From NCBI GenBank assembly GCA_963821325.1, contig CAWGDC010000005.1:248001-312000 (forward strand): a stretch of 64,000 nt of DNA, in the 5' to 3' direction. Under the pieces are notes generated by a model. The model worked only from the letters and a program-made list of their open reading frames with translations. It was not told the origin of the DNA and searched no databases. This document shows positions 1 to 9,486 of this stretch, piece after piece; positions within the stretch are counted from its first letter, which is position 1; each line of letters opens with the position of its first letter. Origin of the DNA: PALSA-555 sp963821325 (GTDB lineage Bacteria > Actinomycetota > Acidimicrobiia > IMCC26256 > PALSA-555). The translations under genes were made by a program, and so were the position numbers.

Positions 1-1
1 A

Positions 2-460
2 AAGGGCGTCGACCGGCTCGAGGGCGGCTACCCGCTCACCGCCGACGACCTCGACGCCGCGTGCGCCCACGGCCACGTCGAGATCCGCTCGGGCGACATC
101 GTCCTGCTCCGCACCGGGCAGATGCGCTGGTTCCTGGAAGGGGACCGCGACCGCTACGGCGCCCCGGCGTCGGGCCCGTCCCTGCAGACCGTCGCCTGGT
201 TCCACGACCACGACGTGGCGGCCGTCGCCACCGACAACCTGACCTTCGAGGTCTACCCCTCCGAGCGCGAGGACGCCCTCCTCCCCGTGCACCTTCTCCA
301 CCTCGTGGACATGGGCATGACCCAGGGGCAGAACTGGTACCTCGAGGAGCTCGCCGCCGACTGCGCCGACGACGGCCGGTACGCGTTCTTCCTCGACGCG
401 TCGCCGCAGCCGTTCACCGGCGCCGTCGGCAGCCCGGTGAACCCCGTCGTGGTCAAGTAG
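2..460 (+). CDS. Cyclase family protein (C-terminal part)
   Basis: The frame is open from the window edge, so the N-terminus, including the usual HxGTHxD metal motif, lies outside. The remaining ~152 residues contain GDIVLLRTGQM, a stretch typical of the metal-dependent cyclase/kynurenine-formamidase-like family (PF04199), followed by a TDNLTFE segment and a late HLLHLVDMG helix that fit the C-terminal half of such hydrolases. The stop at 458-460 directly abuts the GTG start of the next SDR, which suggests one operon. The substrate cannot be told from this fragment. Confidence 0.75.
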   Translation, partial: KGVDRLEGGYPLTADDLDAACAHGHVEIRSGDIVLLRTGQMRWFLEGDRDRYGAPASGPSLQTVAWFHDHDVAAVATDNLTFEVYPSEREDALLPVHLLHLVDMGMTQGQNWYLEELAADCADDGRYAFFLDASPQPFTGAVGSPVNPVVVK

Positions 461-1214
461 GTGGGCCGCTTCGACGACCGGGTCGTCGTCGTGACCGGCG
501 CGGCGTCGGGCATCGGGCAGGCGACCGCCCGACGATTCGGGGACGAGGGCGCCGTCGTCGCCTGCCTCGACGTCAACACCATCGGCGCGGAGGCCACCGC
601 GGTGCTCATCCACGCCGACGCCGGCCGCGCCCGCCCGTACCACTGCGACGTCAGCGACGCCGCGGCCGTCGACGACGCGATCGCCCGCGTCGTCGACGAG
701 CTCGGCCCTCCGTCGGTGTGCTGCAACGTCGCCGGGATCGGCAAGTTCGCCGCGCTCCGAGGAGGAGCCCGTCGAGGAGTTCGAGCACATCATCCGGGTC
801 AACCTCGTCGGCACGTTCGCGGTGTCACGGGCCTGCCTCCCGCACCTGCTCGCCAACGGCGGCTCGATCGTGAACGTGTCCTCCAGCGCCGGGCTCTTCG
901 GGCAGCCCTACAACGCCGCGTACTGCGCGTCGAAGGGCGGCGTGTCCCTGCTCACCCGCTCCATGGCCGTGGAGTTCAACCGGCGCGGCGTGCGCGTCAA
1001 CGCGGTCGCCCCCGCCGGCATCGACACCCCGCTCACGAAGCAGTTCGCGTTCGTCGAGGGCACCGACGCCCGCGAGTACCAGAAGATGTTCCCCCCGACC
1101 GGCAAGATGGCCGAACCCGAAGCCGTCGCCGCGCTCATCGCCTTCCTCGCCTCCGACGCCGCCGGCTACATCTCCGGGGCCGTCGTCCCCATCGACATGG
1201 GGGTCACCGCCTGA
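461..1214 (+). CDS. SDR family oxidoreductase (frame break near 755)
   Basis: A classical NAD(P)-dependent short-chain dehydrogenase of about 250 residues. The N-terminus has the cofactor loop TGAASGIG, and later come CNVAG, the catalytic YCASK (Tyr-x3-Lys), a VNAVAPAGIDTPL segment and a C-terminal SGAVVPIDMG. The coding frame shifts by +1 near 755 (GKFAA then SEEEPVEEFE), with conserved sequence on both sides, so one gene with an extra base (or two lost) is more likely than two genes. The GTG start abuts the stop of the cyclase gene. The substrate is unknown. Confidence 0.85.
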
Positions 1215-1280
1215 TTCGAGCGGCGGGCCCGGCGTGGCGGCAGAGCCAGGGCTCGCGGCTGACCCGGTAGCGTTCGGGTC

Positions 1281-1781
1281 ATGACGCAGCCGCCGACGGC
1301 GATGGGGCACGGGGTCAAGCAGCGGGACCTGATCCGCATGAGCGCCGCGGAGATCGACGCCTTCCTGCAGAGCGGGCGCACCATGCACTGCGCCACCATG
1401 AACCACGACGGCACCATCCATCTGGTTGCCATGTGGTACGGGTTCCTCGAGGGCTGTCCCGCGCTCGAGACGAAGGCGAAGAGCCAGAAGGTGCAGAACC
1501 TGCGTCGCAACGACCAGATCAGCTGCATGGTCGAGACGGGCGACACCTACGACGAGCTGCGCGGCGTCGAGCTCGTCGGGCACGGCGAGATCGTCGACGA
1601 CCCCGACCGGATGTTCACCCTCGGGATCAGCATCTTCGAGCGGACCCAAGGTGTGCCCTACAAGGACGAGTTCCGGCCGTTCGTGGAGCAGATGCTGAAC
1701 AAGCGGGTCGTGGTGAAGATCCACGTCGACCGGTACGTGTCGTGGGACCACCGCAAGCTCGGGCTCCCGCCCACGGGGTGA
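1281..1781 (+). CDS. Pyridoxamine 5'-phosphate oxidase-like (split-barrel) protein
   Basis: A 166-residue protein with the flavin-binding split-barrel pattern: GRTMHCATMNHDGTIHLVAM near the start, WYGFLEGC, then K-S-Q-K-V-Q-N-L-R-R-N and a GHGEIVDDP segment. These fit the PPOX/F420-dependent class, which binds FMN or F420 and acts on diverse small molecules. No Shine-Dalgarno is obvious before the ATG, so it may be leaderless. Its stop overlaps the GTG start of the methyltransferase (GTGA), implying translational coupling. The substrate cannot be inferred. Confidence 0.75.
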   Translation: MTQPPTAMGHGVKQRDLIRMSAAEIDAFLQSGRTMHCATMNHDGTIHLVAMWYGFLEGCPALETKAKSQKVQNLRRNDQISCMVETGDTYDELRGVELVGHGEIVDDPDRMFTLGISIFERTQGVPYKDEFRPFVEQMLNKRVVVKIHVDRYVSWDHRKLGLPPTG

Positions 1782-2519
1782 CAGCCGGTCATCTCTACGA
1801 GCGGATCGGCGGGGGATACGCCCGTCATCGGCGCAGCGACCCCCGGATCGTCGCCCGGCTCGACCGAGCGCTCGGCGACGCCCGCACCGTCGTGAACGTC
1901 GGCGCCGGCACCGGCTCCTACGAGCCCGCCGGACGCCACGTCGTCGCCGTCGAGCCGTCCACCGTCATGCTCGCCCAGCGCGGTACCGACGCCGCACCCG
2001 CGGTGCGCGGTGTCGCCGAGGCGCTGCCCGTCGCCGACCAGGCGGTCGACGCCACCCTCGCCGTGCTGACCCTGCACCACTGGCGCGACCTGCACGCCGG
2101 TCTCCGCGAGCTGCAGCGTGTCTCGGCGCGCCAGGTCCTGCTGCACTTCGTGCCGGGCCACCCGTTCTGGCTCGCCGACGAGTACCTGTCCGAGGTGCGC
2201 GACCTCGAGACCGCCGGGATTCCCACCGTGCACGACGTCACGGCCGTGCTCGGTGCGTCGAGGGTCGAGGTCGTGCCCGTCCCCTGGGACTGCACCGACG
2301 GGTTCTTCGCCGCGTACTGGCGTCGACCCGCGGCCTACCTCGACCCGGCGGTGCGCGCCTCCATCTCGTACCTGGCCCAGCTCGACCCGAACGCGCTCGC
2401 TCCCGGGCTGCGCGCGCCTCCAGGCCGATCTCGACTCCGGCGCGTGGGACGAGCGCCACGCGGACCTGCTCGACCGCGACGAGGCCGACTTCGGCTACCG
2501 CCTCATCGTCGCCGACTGA
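1778..2519 (+). CDS. Class I SAM-dependent methyltransferase (frame break near 2417)
   Basis: About 246 residues. SAM-binding motif I is seen as VVNVGAGTGSYEP, followed by the acidic turn VVAVEPS, then ALPVADQAVDATLAVLTLHHW, typical of the Methyltransf_11 group. The GTG start overlaps the preceding stop. The frame shifts +1 near 2417 in a GCGCGC run, and the true C-terminus (RLQADLDSGAW to RLIVAD) is read in the next frame to 2519. The methyl acceptor is unknown. Confidence 0.8.
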
Positions 2520-2528
2520 CCGGCCGGC

Positions 2529-4248
2529 TCAGACCGGCGCGGCGGTGACCGTCTCGGTGTCGCGACCCGAGCGCAGCAGGGTGCCGGGCCGCTCGCCGGT
2601 CAGCTCCCCGTTCCGGGCGATCTCGACGCCGTTCACGAGGACGTGCTCGATGCCTTGAGCGCCGGCGTAGAGGCGACCCGCGCCGGCGGGAAGGTCGTTG
2701 CGCCACACGACGGGCTCCGGCGCGACCCGCTCCGCGTCGAGGACCACGAGGTCAGCGAACCAGCCCTCCGCGATGCGCCCCCGCTGTTTGAGGCCGTAGA
2801 GGCGGGCCTGGCGGTCGGTGAGCAGCTGCACCGCCTCCTCCAAGGGCAGGAGGCCGCGCTCGCGGCAGGAGCGCAGCATCGCCGTGCTGTACGTGAACGT
2901 CGACAGCATGTCGAGGTGCGCGCCGGCGTCCGACGCGCCGACGACCGCCCGCTTGTCGCGCCAGATGTCGCGGCGCAGCTCCCACGACGCCTCGTCGTTG
3001 CCGGCCAGGGGCGGCAGCAGCACGGTGCGCAGCTCGTCGGCGAGCACGATGTCGAGCAGCGCGTCGAACGGCGCCTGCCCCCGCTCGGTCGCGATGTCAC
3101 CGACCCGCCGGCCCGTGAGCCCCTGGTTCTGGTCGGCGAACGTCTCGACGATCGTCATGTTCTCCCAGGTCGCCAGGCCGCGCAGCATGCCGGCGTCCTT
3201 CGACGAGGCCCGCTCGGCGAGTCGGGCCCGCTCCGCCGGGTCGGCGAGGGCGCGCATCTTCTCGTCGGGCGGGAGCGCCATCGTCTTGTTCCAACCCGGG
3301 ATGGCGTCGAACACGAACCCGGCTTTGAACGTCAGGTGGGTGCGCATCACGTCCGGGACGGTCAACGCGAGGACCCGCCCGCCGTGGTCGGCCGCGTAGT
3401 CGGACGCCCGCAGCGCGTTCCAGGCGAACTCGGCGCGCGCCGCGTTGGGGACCAGGACGTTCCAGTTCAACGGCCGGTCGGCGGCCCGTGACATGCGGGC
3501 CATCAGCTCGAGGTGCTCCTCGTTGAACCCGCCGACCGCCGGGATGAACTCGAGCGTCGTGCCCGCGTGGCGTCCCGCCTCCTCGGCCAGCGCCACGAGC
3601 TCCTCGGGGCTGGCCGACCGGGACGGCACCGGGTCACCGTTGCCGTCGTTGTGCGTCGTGGCCTGCGACGACGAGAAGCCGAGGCCGCCCGCCTCGAGGG
3701 ACTCGCCGAGCAGCCGCGCCATCGCCTCGACCTGCTCCGGTCGCGCCGCGTGGCCCACCGCGTCGTCACCCATCACCACGCGGCGCAGCGCGCGAATGGC
3801 CGACGAGGAACCCGGCGTTGACGGCCAGCGTGCCGTCGAGGCGGCCGAGGTACTCGCCGAAGGTCCGCCAGTCGTACGGGACGCCGGCGATCAGCGACTC
3901 GAGCGGCATGCCCTCGACCCGGGCGAGCATGCGTGTGAGGTAGTCCGTCTCGCTCGGCTCCACCGGCGCGATCGTGAACCCGCAGTTGCCCCCGACCACG
4001 CTCGTGACCCCGTGGAACGGCGACGGCGTCGCCGCCGGGTCCCAGAGCACCTGCGCGTCGTAGTGGGTGTGGATGTCCACGAAGCCCGGCGTCACCACCA
4101 GCCCGTCCGCGTCGATCGTGCGCGCCGCGTCCTCGTCGACCGCGCCGAGCGCGACGACGCGGCCGTCACGCACCCCGACGTCGGCTCGCCGCCGTGGGCC
4201 ACCCGACCCGTCCACCACCTCGCCACCGTGGATCTTCACGTCGAGCAC
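2529..4248 (-). CDS. N-acyl-D-amino-acid deacylase-like amidohydrolase (frame break near 3795)
   Basis: A ~572-residue amidohydrolase-superfamily protein. Near the N-terminus is the metal motif GFVDIHTHYDAQ (HxH), followed by VVGGNCGFTIAPV, whose Cys is a zinc ligand in D-aminoacylases. Late in the protein comes SDAGAHLD, the conserved metal Asp, then a C-terminal GRIAEGWFADLVVLD strand typical of the small beta domain. The frame breaks near 3795 after FLVGHS and resumes as ALRRVVMGDDA. The GTG start at 4248 has a GAGGGGG ribosome site. The family hydrolyses N-acyl D-amino acids or related amides; the substrate here is open. Transcribed divergently from the SDR at 4336. Confidence 0.85.
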
Positions 4249-4335
4249 GCCGTGTCCCCCTCGTCCTGACCGGACCGTCAGGCCACGGTAGCGTGCCGGC
4301 CGATCAGGCCAGCCGGCCGAGAGGGGCACCCGCCG

Positions 4336-5100
4336 ATGGGGACGATCGCGGTGACCGGCGCCGCCGGCGGGATCGGCGGGGCCATCCGCCGGCGCATCGA
4401 GGCCGCGGGACACCGAGTCGTCGGCGTGGACGTGCGCGACACCGAGGTCAGCGCCGACCTGGCCACCGCCGCGGGGCGCGTCGACGCCGTCGCCGCGGTG
4501 CGCGCCGCCGCACCCGACGGGCTCGACGGGCTCGTCGTGGCGGCCGGCATCGGGGGCAGCACCGCCGCGCCACCGTCCACCGTGGTCCGGGTCAACTACT
4601 TCGGCGCCGTCTCGCTGCTCGACGACCTGCACCCGGACCTCGTCGACGGGCAGCTCCGCTCCGCCGTCGCGATCGCGTCGAACTCGGCGACCGCGGTGCC
4701 GCACACCGACCTGGCCCTGGTCGAGCACTGCCTCGCCGACGCGGAAGACGACGCGGCCGCGCTCGCCGACTCGATGGACGGTGAGCTCGTGTACGCCCTC
4801 GGCAAGCTGGCGCTCGCGCGGGCGGTGCGCCGCCGTGCCGTGGCCTGGGCCCCCGCGGTGCGGGTGAACGCGGTGGCCCCCGGCCCGGTGCTCACCAACC
4901 TGACCCGCGCCGCGCTCGAGCATCCCGTCACCGGGGACCTCATCCGCCAGTTCCCGGTGCCGCTCGACCGGTGGGGGGAGCCCGAGGAGATCGCCGCCGC
5001 GGTGTGGTTCCTGCTCTCCGGCGAGGCCAGCTGGACCACCGGCGCGGTCCTCTTCGTCGACGGCGGCACCGACGCGCTGCTGCGCCCGGACGGAATCTGA
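4336..5100 (+). CDS. SDR family oxidoreductase
   Basis: A complete 254-residue SDR. The cofactor loop is TGAAGGIGG, the catalytic pair lies in YALGK, and the C-terminus VRVNAVAPGPVLTNL...GAVLFVDGGTD is standard. It has an unusually short central region and an asparagine-serine stretch (ASNSAT) before the active site, as in 3-alpha-hydroxysteroid dehydrogenase-like SDRs; that sub-assignment is inference. A GAGGGG ribosome site precedes the ATG. It lies 10 bases upstream of the next gene, so the two are probably co-transcribed. Confidence 0.85.
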   Translation: MGTIAVTGAAGGIGGAIRRRIEAAGHRVVGVDVRDTEVSADLATAAGRVDAVAAVRAAAPDGLDGLVVAAGIGGSTAAPPSTVVRVNYFGAVSLLDDLHPDLVDGQLRSAVAIASNSATAVPHTDLALVEHCLADAEDDAAALADSMDGELVYALGKLALARAVRRRAVAWAPAVRVNAVAPGPVLTNLTRAALEHPVTGDLIRQFPVPLDRWGEPEEIAAAVWFLLSGEASWTTGAVLFVDGGTDALLRPDGI

Positions 5101-5110
5101 GGAGGCCCAC

Positions 5111-6049
5111 GTGCCGGCCTTCGACCTCACCGCCGCCGACGAAGGTCGGCATCTCCCCGGGACCGACGACCTGTGGGGCGAGTCGTGGTACCACGACTTC
5201 GCCGCCGAGGACGGCGCGTACGGCGGGTACCTCCGGCTCGGCCTGTACCCGAACCTCGGCGTGTCGTGGTGCTGGCTCTACCTCGTGCGCCGCGGGCAGC
5301 CCCTCGTCGCCCTGTTCGATCACGCCGCGCCCTGCCCGGCCCGTGACGCGCCCCTCGACGTCGCGACCCCGGGGTTGACGATGTCGTGGCGCTGCACCGA
5401 GCCGCTCAGCCGCTGGCACGTCACCGCCGCCGGCACCGCCGCGACGGTCGCGGATCCCGCCGCCGTGTTCCGCGGCGAATCCGGGCCCGACGTCGCGGTG
5501 CGCGTCGACCTCGAGTGGCGCGGCGCCGCGCCGGTGTTCGCCTACCAGGCGATGACGCGCTACGAGCAGGTCGCCTGGGTCGAGGGCGAGGTCGTGATCG
5601 GCGGCGAGCGCCTCGCGGTGCGCTGCCCGGGCGAGCGCGACCACTCGTGGGGGCCGCGCGACTGGTGGCTGTTCCCGTGGCTCTGGACCGCCGGGCGCCT
5701 CGACGACGGCACCTGGTTCCACGGCGTGCGGTCCCTCGTCGACGAGCTCGGGAGCACCAACTTCCAGACGGGCTTCGTCCTCGACCCCGGCCTGGCCGAG
5801 CACGAGGTCTCCCGCATCGCCTTCACCCCGCACCTCGACGGCGACGCGCTCCTGGACCAGGCCGACCTCGACCTCGACGGGCGCCTCGCGTTGCACGTCA
5901 CCGCCGAGCGGCAGGCCCCGATCCTCCTCGAGGCACCCGACGGCCGCCGGTCGCGCTTCACCCGGGCGCTCAGCCGGTTCGAGACGACCGACGGGCGCGT
6001 CGGGCGCGGCTGGGTCGAGCTGAACTGGCCGGACGGTTGGCCCCGCTGA
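5111..6049 (+). CDS. DUF7064/DUF7065-like protein
   Basis: A 312-residue soluble protein with no signal peptide and many Trp/Tyr residues. It has a WGESWYHDF...GGYLRLGLYPN start and a central GERDHSWGPRDWW motif followed by an LDDGTWFHG strand. From memory this matches actinobacterial DUF7065/DUF7064 proteins, which are lipocalin- or AttH-like beta proteins often found in lipid and steroid gene clusters. No enzymatic function is established for the family as far as I know. The GTG start is supported by AGGAGG at 5099-5104. Downstream of an SDR, it may act on the same hydrophobic substrate. Confidence 0.55.
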   Translation: MPAFDLTAADEGRHLPGTDDLWGESWYHDFAAEDGAYGGYLRLGLYPNLGVSWCWLYLVRRGQPLVALFDHAAPCPARDAPLDVATPGLTMSWRCTEPLSRWHVTAAGTAATVADPAAVFRGESGPDVAVRVDLEWRGAAPVFAYQAMTRYEQVAWVEGEVVIGGERLAVRCPGERDHSWGPRDWWLFPWLWTAGRLDDGTWFHGVRSLVDELGSTNFQTGFVLDPGLAEHEVSRIAFTPHLDGDALLDQADLDLDGRLALHVTAERQAPILLEAPDGRRSRFTRALSRFETTDGRVGRGWVELNWPDGWPR

Positions 6050-6053
6050 CCCG

Positions 6054-6948
6054 TCAGCGCATCTTGGCGATGATGGTCGTCGCGAACTCCTCGCTGGCCG
6101 CGAGCTTGGCGTCCAGCGCCGAGCGGTAGTCGCGGCCCTCCTTCATCTCGGCCAGCATCCACGGCGCGCACACCATGTCGGTGACACCGGCGTCCTCGAA
6201 CCGGCGGTACAGGTCGACGTCGGGCAGCGCGGCCAGCGCCAGGTAGATCGCGAACGGCTCCTCGGTCCGACCCGCCGCGGCGCGCGCGTCGGCGAGCAGC
6301 TCGAGGTAGTGGTCCGCCTCCTCGGGCGAGTACGGGCCGGCGCCGACCCACCCGTCGCCCAGCCGGGCGGCCCGCCGGATCGCCACGGGGCTCTGCCCGC
6401 CGACGTAGATCGGGACCGGGCGCGTCGGTGTCGGGTGCATCTGCATCGGGGGCACGTCGTAGTGCGGCCCGTGGTACTCGACCCAGCCGTCGCCCCACAG
6501 GGCCCGCAACGCCGGGATCATGTCGTCGAGGCGCGCGCCCCGGTTGTGGAACGCCTGGCCGGTGGCGTCGAACTCCTCCTGGCACCAGCCGACCCCGACC
6601 CCGAGGCGCACCCGGTCGTGGGACAGCACCGCGGCCGTGCCGACGCAGCTTCGCGACCGTCACCAGGTCGCGTGCCGGCGCGATGTACACGCCGCTCGTG
6701 AAGCACAGCTGCGACGTGACGGCCGCCATCGCCGAGACGAGACACCACGTGTCCGGCCAGTCGGCCTCGGGCGACCAGATGGGGGAGCCGTCCTCGTGCG
6801 GGCTGTACGTGTACCGGCTCGCCAGCTGCTTCGGGTAGAAGAGGTGGTCCGAGACGTACATCCCGGCGTAGCCCATCTCGTCCGTGGCCCGGCACAGCTC
6901 GAGCAGCTGGTCCGTCTCCAGGAAGGCGACCGCCTGATGGAACCGCAT
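6054..6948 (-). CDS. LLM class F420-dependent oxidoreductase (frame break near 6648)
   Basis: A ~297-residue luciferase-like TIM-barrel oxidoreductase. The N-terminus MRFHQAVAFLETDQLLELC leads into GYAGMYVSDHLFYP, typical of TIGR03619-like F420 enzymes. After a frame break near 6648 it continues with RVRLGVGVGWCQEEF, PIYVGGQSPVAIRRAARLGDGWVG and a helical tail. These enzymes use F420 or FMN for hydride transfer; the substrate is not predictable. A GAGGAGC site precedes the ATG. It lies just downstream of the BKACE gene on the same strand, probably in one operon. Confidence 0.85.
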
Positions 6949-6964
6949 CGCTGCTCCTCGGGTG

Positions 6965-7894
6965 TCAGGCCCCGTCGCCGGGGTCGTCGGGTCGTGGACG
7001 GGGCAGATCGAGGATCGCCGCGGCCTCGTCGCACCCCGCGACCGGCCGGCCGACGTCCTCGCACAACGCGACCGCCTCGCGCGACGAGCTCCTCGTTCGC
7101 GGGGCGTGCGGGGACCGGCGAAGTCCTCGAGGCCGACGTGGAGGTGCGCGCCGCGCTCGAGCGCGGCCCGCGCGACGGGCGAGGCCAGGAGGTCGCCGCC
7201 GATGACCGCCACCGACCACGGCAGGTCGGCGCCGTCCAGCAGCTCGCCGTACGCGTCGAGGGCCCGCAGCGTCGGCGGCAGGCCGAACGGCGCGCCGCCT
7301 CGCTCGGACCCGGTCGTCGGGTAGCCGTTGCTCCCCGCCGAAGTAGAGCTTCACCATCGCGCCGCGGGGCAGGCGTCCGGCGCGATGCCACGCCAGCGCG
7401 GCGCGCAGCCACCCGGGCTCGAAGATCGCCATGCTCGGGCCGAGCGCCAGGCGCTCGCACAGCTCGGCCTGGTAGCGGATGTCCCCGAACGAGTTCGCGT
7501 AGACGAACCCCGGCGCGGCGGGGAGGCCGTCGTCGGCGACGCCGCCGAGGTTCACCGAGCCGGGATCGATGATCCCGATCCGGAGCCGGGCCGTCTCGGT
7601 GAGCGGCTCCATGTGCGAGTAGGCGCCGGTGACGTCGGGCCCGAAGTTCGTCGTCGGGTACAGCAGCGCGTCGGGGCGGGCGGCGAGCACCGGCGCCCAG
7701 CCCTCGAGGTAGCGGGCTGCGGCCTCCGGTCCCGGGACCATGACCTTGTCGACGTGGTTGTGCACGATCGCCGCCCCGGCCGCGAAGCAGGCCAGCGCGT
7801 CCTCGGCGATCTCCTCCGGCTGGCGCGGGACGTGCGGGTTGCGCTGCTTCGTCGTGGTCCCGTTGATCGCGGCTTCGACGATCACCGCCGTCAC
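6965..7894 (-). CDS. Beta-keto acid cleavage enzyme (BKACE, DUF849) with several frame breaks
   Basis: The N-terminal 190 residues match the DUF849/3-keto-5-aminohexanoate cleavage family: VIVEAAINGTTTK, then AAIVHNHVDK with the zinc-binding HxH, YPTTNFGPDVTGAYSHMEPL, and GMVKLYFGG-like sequence. These enzymes cleave a beta-keto acid with acetyl-CoA, giving acetoacetate and a new CoA ester. The frame breaks near 7335 and again between about 7110 and 7085, but the expected C-terminal blocks (VIGGDLLASPVARAALERG, HVGLEDFAGP, ALCEDVGRPVA) are present in sequence. The start codon lies 22 bp from a KstR-like operator shared with the divergent ACAD. Confidence 0.8.
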   Translation of the reverse strand: MTAVIVEAAINGTTTKQRNPHVPRQPEEIAEDALACFAAGAAIVHNHVDKVMVPGPEAAARYLEGWAPVLAARPDALLYPTTNFGPDVTGAYSHMEPLTETARLRIGIIDPGSVNLGGVADDGLPAAPGFVYANSFGDIRYQAELCERLALGPSMAIFEPGWLRAALAWHRAGRLPRGAMVKLYFGGEQRLPDDRVRARRRAVRPAADAAGPRRVRRAAGRRRPAVVGGGHRRRPPGLARRAGRARARRAPPRRPRGLRRSPHAPRTRSSSREAVALCEDVGRPVAGCDEAAAILDLPRPRPDDPGDGA

Positions 7895-7916
7895 GACGCC
7901 CCCCTTCCGCCGAAAC

Positions 7917-7930
7917 TGCAACGTGTTGCA
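7917..7930. promoter_or_regulatory. KstR-like operator 1
   Basis: TGCAACGTGTTGCA is an exact match to TnnAACnnGTTnnA, the published mycobacterial KstR motif. The symmetry extends to 9-bp arms (AACTGCAAC / GTTGCAGTT at 7914-7922 and 7925-7933). It lies between the divergent starts of the BKACE gene (7894, minus) and the ACAD gene (7984, plus), so one bound regulator could control both. Confidence 0.7.
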
Positions 7931-7983
7931 GTTCGCTCGGGGCCGACGGTACCGTGCCGCGGCCGGCGAGAAAAGAGGGACGC

Positions 7984-9161
7984 GTGCACATCGATCTGAC
8001 CGCCGAGCAGCGGTCCCTCCAAGCCGAGCTGCGCCGCTACTTCGCGTCGCTGATGACCCCCGAGCGGCGGGCCGAGCTCACCGGCGGCGAGGCCGGCGGC
8101 AGCCGCCTACCGCGACCTCGTCCACCAGCTCGGCCAGGACGGCTGGCTCGGCGTCGGCTGGCCGACCGCCTACGGCGGGCAGGGCCGCACCCCGATGGAG
8201 CAGTACCTCTTCTACGACGAGGCGAACCGGGCCGGGGTGCCCGCTGCCGCTCGTCACGCTGAACACGGTCGGCCCCACGCTCATGCAGTTCGGATCCGAG
8301 GACCAGAAGCAGGCCTTCCTCCCCAAGATCCTCGCCGGGGAGCTGCACTTCGCGATCGGCTACAGCGAGCCCGGCGCCGGCACCGACCTGGCCAGCCTCC
8401 GCACCCGCGCCGTGCGCGACGGCGACGAGTACGTCATCAACGGTCAGAAGACCTTCACGACCGGCGGGCACGACGCCGACTGGATCTGGCTCGCGTGCCG
8501 CACCGACCCCGACGCGCCGAAGCACAAGGGCATCTCGATCATCCTCGTCCCGACCGACGTCGCCGGGTTCAAGCACACGCCGATCTGGGTGCTCGGCGGC
8601 GGCCACACCAACGCCACCTACTACGAGGACGTCCGCGTCCCGGTCAGCAACCGGGTCGGCGGCGAGAACGAGGGCTGGAAGCTCATCACCCGCCAGCTGA
8701 ACCACGAGCGCGTCGCGCTCGGACCCGCGGGACGGCTGGAGCGCCACCTCGACGCCGTGCGCCGCTGGTCCCAGCAGACCCGCCTCGCCGACGGCCGCCG
8801 CGTCGTCGACCAGCCGTGGGTGCAGATGACCCTGGCGCGCGTGCACGCCGTCTGCGAGGCGCTCAAGCTCGCGAACTGGCGCGTCGCCAGCGACCTCGCC
8901 GCGGGCGGCCTGAACCCGGCCGACGCCTCGTCGATGAAGGTGCTCGGCACCGAGGGCCAGGTGCAGTGCCTCCGCCTCCTCCTCGAGGTGCTCGGCCCCG
9001 CCGGCTACCTCACGGCCGACACGCCGGCCGCGCTCGTGCGCGGCCAGCTCGAGCAGGCCTACCGGCAGGCCCCCGTCGGCACCTTCGGCGGCGGCGTCAA
9101 CGAGGTCCAGCGCGAGATCATCCAGATGGCCGGCCTCGGGATGCCCCGAGCCCCCCGGTAG
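7984..9161 (+). CDS. Acyl-CoA dehydrogenase family protein (frame breaks near 8098 and 8242)
   Basis: A ~391-residue FadE-type flavoprotein. It begins VHIDLTAEQRSLQAELRRYF, then DGWLGVGWPTAYGGQGR, LVTLNTVGPTLMQFG, the FAD-binding GYSEPGAGTDLASL block, LNHERVALG (a Glu at the helix-G position used as catalytic base in isovaleryl-type ACADs) and a C-terminal FGGGVNEVQREIIQMAGLGMP. Two +1 frame breaks fall in the N-terminal domain. It resembles the larger subunit of the heteromeric steroid ACADs and is a paralogue of 25740 and 46871. The last 38 bases lie inside a 44-bp repeat found again at 12532. Confidence 0.85.
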
Positions 9162-9167
9162 CCGCAG
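9124..9167 (+). repeat. 44-bp direct repeat, left copy (candidate attL)
   Basis: This stretch covers the last codons and stop of the ACAD gene and recurs base for base at 12532-12575. The similarity extends a few more bases upstream (TCATC, one mismatch in between). Integration into the 3' end of a gene, restoring that end, is a hallmark of tyrosine-recombinase elements. Confidence 0.75.
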
Positions 9168-9486
9168 CAGTTGTAGCAGTTCAGTTCAGAAGCGCCTTGG
9201 CCTGTGCCGCCCGAGCCAGGTCAGGTCGACCGGACTGACTATGCCAGCCCGTACTGGGAGCCTCGGCGCCATACATCGGTCAACCCACCCCCAATAGCCG
9301 CCAGACTGGGCGGTCACGGCTGGGGGCAGGCGTTCCGCTGACGCCGCCCGTACCCCCGCGGATCGCAGTTTGGCCTTGGGTCAAAGGTCCCTAGCCAGCG
9401 CGGTCCTATTCGTCCATATTGCGACGAAACGTGTGGGGTGGAGCAGCCGCGAACGCGGAACGGCTCGCTGTGGATGGGAGCCAGGG
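9168..9486 (+). other. Non-coding stretch at the left end of the insert
   Basis: No supported gene. Just inside the left repeat is a run of short CAGTT repeats (GCAGTTGTAGCAGTTCAGTTCAG, about 9165-9188), which could be recombinase arm sites, and a GGTCGACC palindrome a little further on. The rest precedes the cell-wall protein gene and must hold its promoter, but I see no clear -35/-10 pair. Confidence 0.35.

Noticed and set aside
6965..7894. BKACE gene as a true pseudogene
   Set aside because: All conserved blocks are present in order, the promoter and operator are intact, and the same kind of frame break affects many otherwise sound genes across the window.
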